A DNA stretch of 64,000 nt from Astropecten irregularis. Its lineage: Eukaryota > Echinodermata > Asteroidea > Paxillosida > Astropectinidae. Position 1 is the first letter of the stretch. Every line of letters starts with the position of its first letter. Shown here piece by piece: positions 49,101-64,000 of the stretch. The stretch spans positions 21,559,217 through 21,623,216 of the forward strand of contig OZ020246.1 in assembly GCA_963971285.1 (NCBI GenBank), read 5' to 3'. The notes beneath the pieces were generated by a model that worked only from the letters and a program-made list of their open reading frames with translations, did not search any database and was not told the origin of the DNA. Both the position numbers and the translations under genes were made by a program.

Positions 49101-51289
49101 TCGGGCGGAAACATTTTAACGGTACTGTACTACCACCACCATGATTTTCATACCCTGTATTGTAAGTTATTTGTAAATTTGTGAACATTTCTGTTTTGGT
49201 TTCTTACCAAAGTATGATACTACCTTAATTTAATTGCCATAGAAAGGACATTGAGTGTATTGAAAAAATTGTTAGCCAAGTCATGAACATGGCATTGGGC
49301 ATTTTTTATTACTATTTTTACAACCATTCACTCACACACAGTATGGTGAAAAAGTGGACTTGGTGCAACATTCTTGGCCTAATGTCATCATTACCTGAAA
49401 TCTCTATTCAATGCTACAGTTTGTATAATTAACAAAGAAACAAAACCAAAGCACTAAGCTGAGTTTATTGCAGGGTGACACAAAAAGTCACTTTCTTCTG
49501 CGATTTCTTTTTTAATGCCATAGCTGAGAATGCACAAGCATAACACATTATGTATGAGGATCAGGAAAAAATCAATTAATTTAGGCAAATTTATGTTCCA
49601 GGAGAAGAAACGCTTCACAAAAATTTCATCAATCAAATGTTTTTTAATCCCATACAAAAGTCTAGATTCGAGAAGTACTTGTTATCTACCCCTGCATTCA
49701 GTAGAAAAGAAACCCAGTCTATTCAATGAAATAAATATTCCTAGTGGGAAAAAATGATTGTTTAAATGTCACTAGTTTAATTACAGCTAAAAGAAAGATT
49801 CCATACACATGCCATACACGGACAACACTTGACACCCAGTGCACAAACCCTATGGGACTGAACTGAAGAATTATATTTCCCAAGTGTTTTCTAGGCAAGT
49901 GCTTAGGTTTTTTTCTGGTTAAACTTAAAGTTAGAGTACATGGTAAGTAAATCACATGAATAATGTTAGCAATAATGTTGATCTTACTTGTCTGTCACTC
50001 ATCATGTGGAAATCTTTCCCAGCTTAGCATAAAATTACACTGAAGTTGTTTAGTCTTGCTATATAAAAAAGTGGTATCATACTTTGGTAGCATACCGAAA
50101 CAGAAATCTTCAAAGATTTACCTATAACTTACAGGGTACAACGAAGGTGATGGTAGAAACATACCGTTAAAAATTGTTCTGCCTGAAATGCTATATTTAT
50201 CCAGAAAAGAGTAAAACCAGTGACCAAAATCATTTTTGATCTTTTAAAGATTAAAAATGAAAGAAAAAAGACTTGAGAAATACTGTGGCAATTTTTCACT
50301 GTTTTCTCAAAAAGTGGGACCAGATGGGACTGAAATTTTCACAGATGACTGTTACCGCATCTTCCTTGATATTTTAACCCATAAGTCTGTATTTTTTTGA
50401 CAAAAACCAAAGTATGATATTATCTTTAAATTTCACAACTTTATTAAAAACTATTATAATTAAAATTAGGGGGGAAAATGTTTATGTACATGTAGCTTTG
50501 AAGTCACTTTGATAATTGAAATCTAAATCAAAAAATGGTTACAATTATTTGTCTTCTTTTATTTGTCTGTAATAAAAAAAAACCCAAATGACCAAGCGGT
50601 TAACATTTCAATAAATTATCTAAAATACTCCTCTCTAAAAATATAATTAACATTCTGACAAACTGACATTTACATGACACCATGCCAATGGCCAACCCAT
50701 GTAAATGTCACTCACTCACATGTGCGTTAACCATTTAGTGATTTTTAATCAATATTTCTACTCACCTTTCCCAGCATGGTGTGAGGATTTCTCACTGGCC
50801 TGTCAATGAAATAAAGAGAGAAAAAAATGAATGAGAACTTTTAAAACAATGGAGGATTTGTGGGTTTTTTGGTTAAAAAATAACACTTTTGTTATATGGG
50901 AGTTGGATATGTTGTTCCTGAAATGAGAAATACTGAAGTTTCTGGAACCATAATCGGCTCGTGACATGGATTAGATTGTTGTAATTTCCTACCGGCATTT
51001 TGTGCGTGTGTTTCACTTTGAGTTTGAGCAGCACGGCACGCATGCTGCATTTTTACTGCATGGCAATGCATGTGCGTGCACACTGCATGGTCTCCATTCA
51101 ATGCACATTACACATATTGATGTCTGGACTCGTCTGGGGAAATCCTGACAAACTCACCAACAAAACGATCAGAATTTAACGCCCAATTCCGCACATAATC
51201 AAGAAATAAAACGATTCAGATTGATCAGAGGGGATAGACGAACTCACCTTGGCCGACGAATCGCTGAAATTCTCGGCGGTATCACTCAT
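34285..51289 (-). CDS. TOP1: TOP1, DNA topoisomerase I (type IB)
   Basis: Eighteen coding exons: 51248-51289, 50766-50799, 46604-47513, 46154-46214, 45414-45517, 44847-44958, 44327-44448, 43359-43474, 40978-41099, 40386-40508, 39398-39585, 38567-38711, 38072-38215, 37428-37613, 36905-37088, 35906-36128, 35018-35167 and 34285-34387. All introns are GT-AG. The sum is 3069 nt, or 1022 codons plus stop. The enzyme nicks one DNA strand through a 3'-phosphotyrosine and relaxes supercoils in the nucleus. Catalytic residues are all present: [12 protein letters not shown] (Arg), [11 protein letters not shown] (Lys), KVFRTFNAS (Arg), AILCNHQR (His) and SKLNYLDPR with Tyr at about 980. That Tyr is 42 residues from the end, as in the human protein. 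The core starts near residue 462 against about 200 in human, because exon 3 alone encodes about 303 residues of Ser/Lys/Pro-rich disordered tail. Four introns carry snoRNA candidates. Confidence 0.96.
35735..35885. repeat. Short inverted-repeat element, TTTCACAAA family
   Basis: TTGATTTCACAAAGCACTAA at the left, then AATTGCTAAGCAAAGTG in the core, match the family seen at 14131 and 45848. The right end is degraded. TOP1 intron 16. Confidence 0.5.
37870..37958 (-). ncRNA. SNORD41: C/D box snoRNA candidate, SNORD41-like, copy 1 (TOP1 intron 13)
   Basis: Sense to TOP1. The C box ATGATGC (37946-37952) lies near the 5' end and the D box CTGA (37875-37878) near the 3' end. The flanks GGAGG and CCTCC pair as a terminal stem. 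Directly upstream of D is the guide CCTGTATTCATACTGT. Its A five bases before D would direct 2'-O-methylation of the U in the 28S stretch CAGUACGAAUACAGA (recalled from vertebrate 28S), leaving one internal A-C mismatch. That is the register of U41. Length is 89 nt. Confidence 0.75.
38411..38503 (-). ncRNA. SNORD41: C/D box snoRNA candidate, SNORD41-like, copy 2 (TOP1 intron 12)
   Basis: C box ATGATGC at 38491-38497, D box CTGA at 38416-38419, guide TCTGTATTCATACTGT. The terminal stem GGAGG/CCTCC extends outward, with GACTTGGAGG facing CCTCCCAGAGTC. A D'-like CTGA lies mid-molecule (complement of TCAG at 38449-38452). The intron is only 351 bp, and the snoRNA end is about 195 nt from the downstream acceptor. 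Confidence 0.78.
39398..39585 (-). other. TOP1: TOP1 exon 11 (core domain landmark)
   Basis: The longest core exon in this half of the gene. It encodes EEYGYC-like [18 protein letters not shown], then [17 protein letters not shown], which is nearly invariant in eukaryotic TOP1 and contacts DNA in the human structure. It is given separately because introns 10 and 12, close to it, carry snoRNA copies. Confidence 0.9.
39824..40350. repeat. Intronic duplication block A (contains snoRNA copy 3)
   Basis: About 500 bp in TOP1 intron 10. It matches 41347-41740 in intron 8 on both sides of the snoRNA: AAGATTTGTGCA, CACGACACTAGACTAGACAA and AATAAAGAA before it, TTGCACTGAATTTGTA, GTGTGTTATGCACAAGT and TTTCACATCCCTG after it. 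It shows that these two snoRNA copies spread with flanking intron sequence. Confidence 0.8.
40004..40097 (-). ncRNA. SNORD41: C/D box snoRNA candidate, SNORD41-like, copy 3 (TOP1 intron 10)
   Basis: C box ATGATGC at 40085-40091, D box CTGA at 40009-40012, guide TCTGTATTCATACTGT. The terminal stem is the strongest of the set: AAGACTTGGGAGG before C faces CCTCCCAGAGTCTT after D, with a single bulge. Length is 94 nt. It lies about 420 nt from the downstream 3' splice site, farther than is usual in vertebrate hosts. Confidence 0.78.
40708..40856. repeat. Short inverted-repeat element, CCGGTTCGTACTTC end
   Basis: GGTTCGTACTTCCTGCGAAT on the left and GCAATGAAGTACGAATC on the right are imperfect inverted repeats around about 100 bp. 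It lies in TOP1 intron 9. Non-coding. Confidence 0.45.
41347..41740. repeat. Intronic duplication block B (contains snoRNA copy 4)
   Basis: Partner of block A at 39824-40350, at TOP1 intron 8. It differs by small indels, including a C-run at 41440-41447. Its right end abuts a SINE fragment (GGGATTCGAACC) into which a non-LTR element has inserted. Confidence 0.8.
41494..41587 (-). ncRNA. SNORD41: C/D box snoRNA candidate, SNORD41-like, copy 4 (TOP1 intron 8)
   Basis: C box ATGATGC at 41575-41581, D box CTGA at 41499-41502, guide TCTGTATTCATACTGT identical to copies 2 and 3. The GGAGG/CCTCC stem extends with AAGACTTGGAGG against CCTCCCAGAGTCTT. The middle differs from copy 3 at a few bases (GGCCATTTT against GACATTTT), so the D' region is not conserved while the D guide is. 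Confidence 0.78.
41784..43195 (+). mobile_element. 5'-truncated non-LTR retrotransposon (Jockey/CR1-like reverse transcriptase)
   Basis: The plus strand encodes the C-terminal two thirds of a reverse transcriptase: [21 protein letters not shown], the catalytic [23 protein letters not shown] and then [14 protein letters not shown] and IQRRALRI. One frameshift in an A-run near 42310 splits it into frames 41799-42353 and 42268-42759. An AT-rich 3' UTR ends in an (ATA)n tail at about 43160-43187, typical of the Jockey/CR1/L2 group. It is inserted in a SINE fragment in TOP1 intron 8, antisense to the gene. The truncation removes the endonuclease, so it is dead. Confidence 0.85.
44150..44296. repeat. 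Inverted-repeat element with telomere-like end (left end lost)
   Basis: It shares GTGTGGTATCCTGAA, CCACAGTGTGGTTTG and AGCAGCTCTTGT with the copy at 3995-4201. The right end reads AGAGGGTTAAGTTAA. TOP1 intron 7. Confidence 0.5.
45848..45984. repeat. Short inverted-repeat element, TTTCACCAAACAC family
   Basis: The best-preserved copy of its family: GGATTTCACCAAACACGAAG on the left and CTTAGTGTTTGGTGAAAT on the right, with TTGCTTAGCAATTAGGATTG in the core. TOP1 intron 4. Confidence 0.65.
48039..48273. repeat. Inverted-repeat element with telomere-like ends, second copy
   Basis: Begins TTAATCCTAACCC and ends GGGTTAGACTTAA. The internal blocks GTAATGTGTGGTAGCAGCTC and CAGAGGGTTAG match 3995-4201. 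TOP1 intron 2. Confidence 0.55.
48841..49228. repeat. Inverted-repeat element, ACCAAAGTATGATA family, copy 2
   Basis: Begins TTAAAGGTCATATCATACTT and ends AAAGTATGATACTACCTTAA, so both ends carry TTAA-type sequence. The core has the palindrome TTGATCTTTCAAAAGATCAA. TOP1 intron 2. Confidence 0.7.
50071..50429. repeat. Inverted-repeat element, ACCAAAGTATGATA family, copy 3
   Basis: Begins GTGGTATCATACTTTGGTAG and ends CCAAAGTATGATATTATC. It is in the opposite orientation to copy 2, only 840 bp away, so the two could pair in the TOP1 pre-mRNA. TOP1 intron 2. Confidence 0.7.
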
Positions 51290-51322
51290 TTTCGACAAAA
51301 TTCCGGCCAAGTCTTTGTCCGT

Positions 51323-51334
51323 AATATGGCGGAG
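51323..51334 (+). promoter_or_regulatory. Candidate YY1 site near the TOP1 start
   Basis: AATATGGCGGAG matches the YY1 consensus AANATGGCGGC at all but one base. It lies 34 bases upstream of the TOP1 ATG. On the TOP1 sense strand it reads as the complement (CCGCCATATT). YY1 sites of this form often sit near the transcription start of TATA-less housekeeping genes. No TATA box is seen for TOP1. Confidence 0.35.
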
Positions 51335-51924
51335 AGAAAATGGCTAAAATCATCAGAGTGCCAATTTCATGCAAATGCGCATGCGTCGTACAGTTCCCGG
51401 ATGTTTCGACTTAGTCTCCGGACGAAAATGACACATACGTCACTACACGTATTGTACTGTACATACGTAGATGTACAATGTACATTATGGACGGTAGCAC
51501 GACGATCGTAATATATTGGCCTTTATAAATATATATTTTTTAAAAACCTTAAAAAGGAACAAAGGCGAAAAAAATAATGAATGGATTTCAATTCGTAGAA
51601 AGTGCTGGTAGAAAAGGCAATCAAAATGAGAATAAATTTTATGATGAATCAAAATATCAAATGGTTTTAAATTTGTGTGGGCAAGTTCCTCTTACAAGTT
51701 CTCTCATTTTTTATGCTATTCAGTACACAATTAGTTTTTTTTTCAACTTCAAGTTCAATTTTAATAGAAAATTTCGAAATATTTTTGGTTGAGGGGTGTA
51801 AAATCGAATAAGAACATTATTTTAAACAAATAGAATTCTAGCTCAAATATCATGATTCATGTATTATAGTTTTTTCTGTATCTATGCTTCATTTGTATCA
51901 CTTTTTTAATGTATTCGTGAAATA

Positions 51925-52235
51925 ACCACAAGGGAAACTGACTGAGTTATTTTAAGTCATTGAAAAGTGAACAAAGAAAAATTGACTGGAGCGGGATTCG
52001 AACCGGCGACCTCCTGAATACCGTACAGGCGCTCTACCAACTGAGCCATCCAGCCCTATGTTGGTGGTGACCCCAATAGTCAACTATCTTTGTTCGTTTG
52101 GCAGTCAGAAGCCATGAAACCACGCACACACCGCCACACCCCAGGGATCGTTTCAATGATACACGCAACAATGCTGCAACCTGGGAACGGTACATGGGGG
52201 ATCACTCAAAGAGGATACGGCTTTTTTAATTATTA
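51925..52235 (-). repeat. Family-1 SINE, best copy
   Basis: Minus-strand order: a 5' unique block (GCCGTATCCTCTTTGAGTGA ... CTATTGGGGTCACCACCAAC), then an internal tRNA-like block, then a tail (CAATTTTTCTTTGTTCAC ... AAGTCATT complement). The tRNA-like block is thus internal rather than at the 5' end. Other copies are at 2402, 3413, 8851, 9620, 13010 and 15245. Confidence 0.75.
51984..52055 (-). ncRNA. tRNA-like cloverleaf inside the SINE (not a functional tRNA gene)
   Basis: The 72-nt block folds as a tRNA: 7-bp acceptor stem GGCTGGA/TCCAGTC, D stem GCTC/GAGC, an anticodon arm CCTGT/TCAGG with one mismatch, and a T arm around TTCGAAT with one mismatch. The 7-nt anticodon loop ACGGTAT has C where tRNAs need U33. 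It is embedded in a SINE. It should carry usable RNA polymerase III boxes A and B. Confidence 0.6.
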
Positions 52236-52604
52236 TATTTGTTCATATTTTTGCTTGTTTAACTCTCGCTGTAATTGGCGGTTACTCTGCTGTTGGATGA
52301 GATGAATAAATAAATTAGACTTTTTAATTAACTTATCAATCATTAATTTAAATTATGATGAATTAGTCCTTTCATTTCATCACAGATCAAGCAAAAACTA
52401 AATAAAAATGCGATACAAATACTTCAGTCAGGGGGATAGCTGTTTATTCATTTCATATCCAAAAAAAAAAAGGCATTTAGAACCAATTTAAAAATAGCAA
52501 AAATATTTTTTTTATAAAGTTGATGGATCAAATCTGAGTATGTAATCAACAAATTAAGGCAATGGAGTACGTGTAATTATTTTAAAAGGGTTAAATTTCT
52601 GGGT

Positions 52605-52995
52605 AAACAAACAAACAAACAAACAAACTTAACACCCAACAAACAGGCAGGCAAGCAAGCAAGCAAGCAAAAGGGAAACAGACAAGCAAGCAAAGAAACA
52701 AGGGGAGAAAAAAATAACAACAATTAAAAACAAACAAACACCCCAACTTAACACTCAACAAACAGGCAAGCAAGCAAATAGAGGGGAACAGACAAACAAA
52801 CAAACAAACAAACAAACAAACAAACAAACAAACAAACACCCCACCAAACAAAGAGACAATCAAGCAAACAAAGAAACAACTATGGGGAAAAACAAGGGGA
52901 GAAAAAAATAACAACAAACAAACAAACAAACAATTAAAACAAACAAAATCACAGAAAGACAGCCCAAAAAACAAACAAAAAACAAACACATCTGA
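52605..52995. repeat. Simple repeat, (CAAA)n and (GCAA)n
   Basis: Long tracts of AAAC and GCAA units with interruptions. The 145-codon minus-strand frame of CLFVCLFV words is a product of the 4-bp repeat and is not a gene. Confidence 0.9.
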
Positions 52996-53754
52996 AATGT
53001 ATGTATCATAAAGATATACAACAAACATTTATACTAAAGTTTGCAAATACACCCAAATAATTTTTTTTCTGCTCAATATCTCATTCTAAATATTTCTTAT
53101 CCAAGATTCATTTTGGAATCTTATAAATTTATTGAGGTAATTATTCTGACTGGTTATGCCATAAAAATAATTAGCATATCATCTACATATGCACAAGACT
53201 TCTGTACAATAACTAGTTTACTCAACAAACATAAAAGAACAATGAATTCCATGATAATAAATATCTTATTTATAAAAAATGGAATAGAACACAGAGAGTG
53301 GTAGCCGAAAGGAGTTTGATTTTAATCATAGCCACCCATACACCTGTCTAATGGACGGGCAATAATTAATTGGGACAGACAGGTGGTGTATATTTGTGGA
53401 ACATGACATGTAAGATGTCTTTCTAAGCATGGGCCTGAATCACTACCATGCTCATAGTGGTTAATACAGGTAAACATTGCCTTCAACTGGACGGGCAGAA
53501 TTTTATTACAAAAAAAGGAAAACAATTATTAAATTTTACTACCAAAATCAGTTGAAGCATCTTTTTTTTTGCCCTTCTTTTCTATGGTTTTCAGATGCAG
53601 TTTTCTGAAATTTGACAGCATTTGTTTTGATAAGGATCCATTTCAGACACATACTGGCCTACTGGTATGTACTTCACAAACAGTTTGAATTTTAGACCAG
53701 AATAGAACAATGATGCTTTTAATCCTTTCCAATACAGATTCACAAAAGTATAAA

Positions 53755-53880
53755 CCCAAGAGTTTGCAACATGTTGGCCAATCACAATGCGCAGAATCAG
53801 TCAACCATTTTGAGATGCGCATTGGGTTGACAAATTCCATGCATTGTGATTGGTCAATGTGTTGCGAACTCTTGAAGGCG
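53755..53880. repeat. Palindromic element with CCAATCACAATGC arms
   Basis: AGTTTGCAACATGTTGGCCA continuing to CACAATGCGC faces ATGCATTGTGATTGGTCAAT then GTTGCGAACTC. The arms are about 35 bp and each holds a CCAAT/ATTGG box. A single copy was noticed. Confidence 0.6.
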
Positions 53881-54009
53881 CACTATTGTGAGTCGGCCGT
53901 ATTCATATCACACTACACTTTAATGCCCAACATATACCTGAATTGACACAACAATACAAGTGGTAACTGACCAGGGCTGGATTGAACAAAACACTCAAAT
54001 ACATTTTTA

Positions 54010-54470
54010 AGTATAATACATATGATTAATAAAGGTCACAGAACAGCACTCACACTTTGTCTGATCCAGCATGTACGTGAAATAATAACCCTGTGAACAT
54101 TTGAGCTCAATCTGAGTTACGAGATAATAGTGAAAACCTGACTCAATTTTTCTTATAAAACATAAAGAATGGTTTGATCTTATCCCGAGATCAAAACTGT
54201 TTTCGGTCTTTGTTTGACTAATTTCTGGATACAAACACCATTTCAGGTGGATATATTTTAACGGTATGTTCTACCAGCACCATCTTCATACCCTGAAAGT
54301 TATACGCAAATCTGTTAACATTCCTGTTTGGGTATATTACCAATCCTTGTACTGTACCTTTAAAGATAAGCTTTCAGTATCACTGAAGTGATTTGCATTG
54401 TGACATCACACTTTCATTAGCAATTGAGATTCACATTTACGATTAATCTTAGAGCTTCATTTGACGCCAC
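54010..54470. repeat. Two adjoining inverted-repeat elements
   Basis: 54010-54362 starts GTATAATACATATGATTAAT and keeps the right half of the ACCAAAGTATGATA family (ATTTTAACGGTATG, CTTCATACCCTG). A related left end recurs at 57735. 54366-54470 is a degraded TTTCACAAA-family copy (TGACATCACACTTTC core). Confidence 0.5.
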
Positions 54471-55294
54471 GGACTATGCATGAGTTGAGATACTCAACAT
54501 TTGTTGTTGAGTACCTTTTCTATACATGAAAAAATAAGGCATAAACAAATAGTCATGATTTTGTCAATGATTCATATAACACCCAGTTGTTAACACATAG
54601 ACAGTCATATTATATTCTTTCCAAAGTCACAAATTGCATTCCGCCACTACAAGTATGAAAGCAGAACATTACCGGTAACTACTTTGAGAGTTGAAATCTA
54701 ATATGCTGCCTAAAATGAGACTAGAACCAATGATCTGGAAGTGAAATTCAGGAAGTGAAATGAGAAATTGATTAATTACTATCAAACGATGGGTATAATT
54801 TACAATTGAAACCGGTGGGCATAAGCACAGAAAGATCACTGGCCGATAGTGGTGCACATTGGTAGTCAATGTGTACCAATGCAAAATAATGCAGTCTGAA
54901 TCACAAAGTCCATCTCCTTGGGATTTTCAGGAGGAGACATTTCTAAGTATGAGCCCTTTTTCCACACCTCGGCTTTGGCTCTGACTCTGACTTTGTCTCC
55001 ATTATCCAAAAAGCTGGAGATACAGGCTGTGGATTTCCATTGAAGCTGAAGCTCCATTTTGCTTATTTCAAACCGAGTACCTACTTCCAAGCCGTAGGCA
55101 AAAGCCACTATTTTTAATAACTGTGACTTTAATATAGATGTATGAAATGGAGTTGAGGTTGGAGTATGAGCCAAATTCAGTATCGTGAAAAAGGCCTGGA
55201 ATTCTTTAGGTCAAAGGACACACAGCTGTAATATCAAAGGATTCAGGGCTAGGTACTACAAAGTAAGAACTTTGGAGAAACTAGCAGGCCACAC

Positions 55295-55450
55295 TGGGAA
55301 CGATTTCACAGACCACTAAGGATTATTCTTATTAAACATTGAGTTGTCATTATTACCCAAGTGATTTGCATTGCGAAAACACACTTTGCTTAGCAATTTT
55401 AATATTAAGATTGATTTACATTTAAGATCAAACTTAGAGATTGACCACTG
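55295..55450. repeat. Short inverted-repeat element, TTTCACAGACCAC copy
   Basis: CGATTTCACAGACCACTAAG at the left, TTGCTTAGCAATTT in the core and ATCAAACTTAGAGATTG at the right match the 14131-14257 family with divergence. Confidence 0.5.
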
Positions 55451-55596
55451 GTGTGTTGTCCACAATGGGTAAGAATGGCATAAAGGCACCAAATAATTAT
55501 GCACCGAAGCTGGGGGCTGCAGTGTAAAAGCTTGCCCTGAAGAATGTGACATAGCAACAGCATATATATTTTTAAAGACATTCCAAACTTGGTGTA

Positions 55597-56348
55597 TGGG
55601 TCATTCCACAAACTTAGGGCACGATTTGTGCAATGTCCCTGTTGCATCAGTTATAAAACTCGCACCATTCACTATCCCTTATACTTGATGGTGCACATTC
55701 GCTGTTCTTCAAATGAGAATGAAGTCAATCTGCTCCTTGAACAGGGAGATATACACATGTGCTTATTTAGAAGTCATGATAGTATACAAATATCACTTGG
55801 TTTGAGGGTGACAGTCGATTCTAGCTCCCGAGGTGTTGGAAGTTGACAAACTATAGTTCCCGAGGCGAAGCTGAGGTAACTAGTTTGTCAACTTCCAACA
55901 CCGAGGGAAGCTAGTATCGACTGTCCACCCGAAATAAACCATATGATATATTTGTTTTACTATACCCCATAAATATTCAAAAAATTTTCGAGATCGGTAT
56001 CAGTAAGTGCTTCAAAATGTTTGTGTTCGTGAGCCGCCATTAACTTCATGTAGGTCGAGGCTCACGCATGCGCGCTCCAAACCTTTCCTAGGATGTGCAG
56101 TGAGATGTTATATGCAAAGTGAGATGTTACATGTGTAACAGTTCCTTCGGAGATTTCCCGGCCTACTCGCTGGCGATCAGCAAATATATCCACTGGCACG
56201 TGATGGTCAATTGACCAATTGGGAATCGGCTATAGGTCATGAATATTTATGAGGTATAGTAATAAAGGATAATTGATAGTGGTGCGAGTTCACTGATGCA
56301 ATAGGAACACCGTCACAAATCGTTGCCCACACTCTGTGGAATGACCCA
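55597..56348. mobile_element. 752-bp foldback element near the RNMT 3' end
   Basis: The ends are TGGGTCATTCCACA and its exact complement TGTGGAATGACCCA. Pairing continues inward through CACGATTTGTG, TTGCATCAGT and ACTCGCACCA. A second, very strong palindrome at 55805-55930 (GTTGGAAGTTGACAAACTA and complement) lies inside. Non-coding. It ends 215 bp after the RNMT stop in the sense direction. Confidence 0.75.
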
Positions 56349-56563
56349 TAGGTTTATGCAATGCGATCAAGAAAAAGAACTACACATTCCTCACATTTAA
56401 TTTGCAAAACACACCGAACAAAGTCTGCAACAAATAAATACAAAACATTGTCTTCGACTGGAAGATGCTTTGAATAAACTTCCAAAAAAATAAAATAAAA
56501 AGTCCCTCTCACAAAAATATGTGAATATTTTGACAACCCATCACACAGATATATGAATTATTG

Positions 56564-63727
<7,164 letters not shown>

Positions 63728-64000
63728 GATTTTATAAAGCGTGAGTGCGCCCTCAATGTTTAAGATTTTTCAGGGACCTGAAATCGGGTCGTTCCATATT
63801 CTAATAAATGATAAAATTATGAATCCACATAAGCACGTCAATAGTTTTTCAAAAATAAATGAAACAAACTTTCAAGATTATTTCAGTTTTCAATTCCAGT
63901 ATTTTATAAACTATACTAGGACTTCTTTGGCATGAATTAATCGTATAATATCGTGATTAGAGGCTTCGTGTAGTGTACAAACACTGGTTTTCCCCTCCAT
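63728..64000. other. RNMT upstream region
   Basis: It contains the RNMT 5' UTR and promoter on the minus strand. AT-rich, no TATA box or gene recognised. Confidence 0.5.

Larger units (their letters stand above)
51290..56563. other. TOP1-RNMT intergenic region
   Basis: It runs from the TOP1 5' UTR and promoter on the left to the RNMT 3' UTR on the right (both genes are minus strand). It is mostly repeats: a full family-1 SINE (51925-52235), CAAA/GCAA simple repeat (52605-52995), a palindromic element (53755-53880), inverted-repeat elements (54010-54470, 55295-55450) and a large foldback (55597-56348). I see no protein gene. Confidence 0.6.

Noticed and set aside
51984..52055. Functional tRNA gene
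   Set aside because: It lies inside a SINE, lacks U33 and has stem mismatches.
52591..53028. 145-codon minus-strand frame of CLFVCLFV words
   Set aside because: Direct translation of a CAAA/GCAA simple repeat.

Overview
The window is nuclear DNA of an invertebrate animal. It has GT-AG introns (and one AT-AC intron), dense families of short interspersed repeats, and genes of animal type. The gene set and the style of the repeats (tRNA-headed SINEs, many short inverted-repeat elements) suggest a marine deuterostome, most likely an echinoderm. That placement is an inference and was not tested by any search.

Six protein genes can be read. Four are multi-exon housekeeping genes, all on the minus strand. 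In window order they are METTL17 (212-5376, 3' end outside the window), SLC9A8 (NHE8 Na+/H+ exchanger, 7418-18857, 15 exons, complete), TOP1 (DNA topoisomerase I, 34285-51289, 18 exons, complete) and RNMT (mRNA cap guanine-N7 methyltransferase, 56564-63727, 9 exons, complete apart from an uncertain N-terminal region). I built each exon model by hand from splice signals and protein similarity. All reading phases close: SLC9A8 gives 638 codons plus stop, TOP1 1022 plus stop, and RNMT 377 or 378 plus stop. Two single-exon genes lie on the plus strand between SLC9A8 and TOP1: a GT31 beta-1,3-galactosyltransferase-like type II membrane protein with a very long stem (21926-23788), and a small heat shock protein (28253-29206).

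Two less obvious systems sit inside introns. Four introns of TOP1 (8, 10, 12 and 13) each carry a sense-strand C/D box snoRNA candidate of about 90 nt. All four have matching C and D boxes, flanking terminal stems and one shared guide complementary to a conserved stretch of 28S rRNA. The guide and its register look like SNORD41 (U41). SLC9A8 intron 7 has the hallmarks of a U12-type AT-AC minor intron, and only that reading restores the conserved protein sequence at the junction.

Intergenic and intronic DNA is full of mobile sequence. It includes two non-autonomous hAT elements with perfect 8-bp target duplications, and a palindromic element with a TA duplication. There are several TTAA- or TA-flanked inverted-repeat families, two tRNA-derived SINE families, fragments of two non-LTR retrotransposons, large foldback elements and two minisatellites. 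One minisatellite has a 20-bp unit with a heat-shock-element-like core in most copies. The gene products do not form one pathway. They serve mitoribosome assembly, organelle pH, protein glycosylation, protein folding, DNA topology and mRNA capping.
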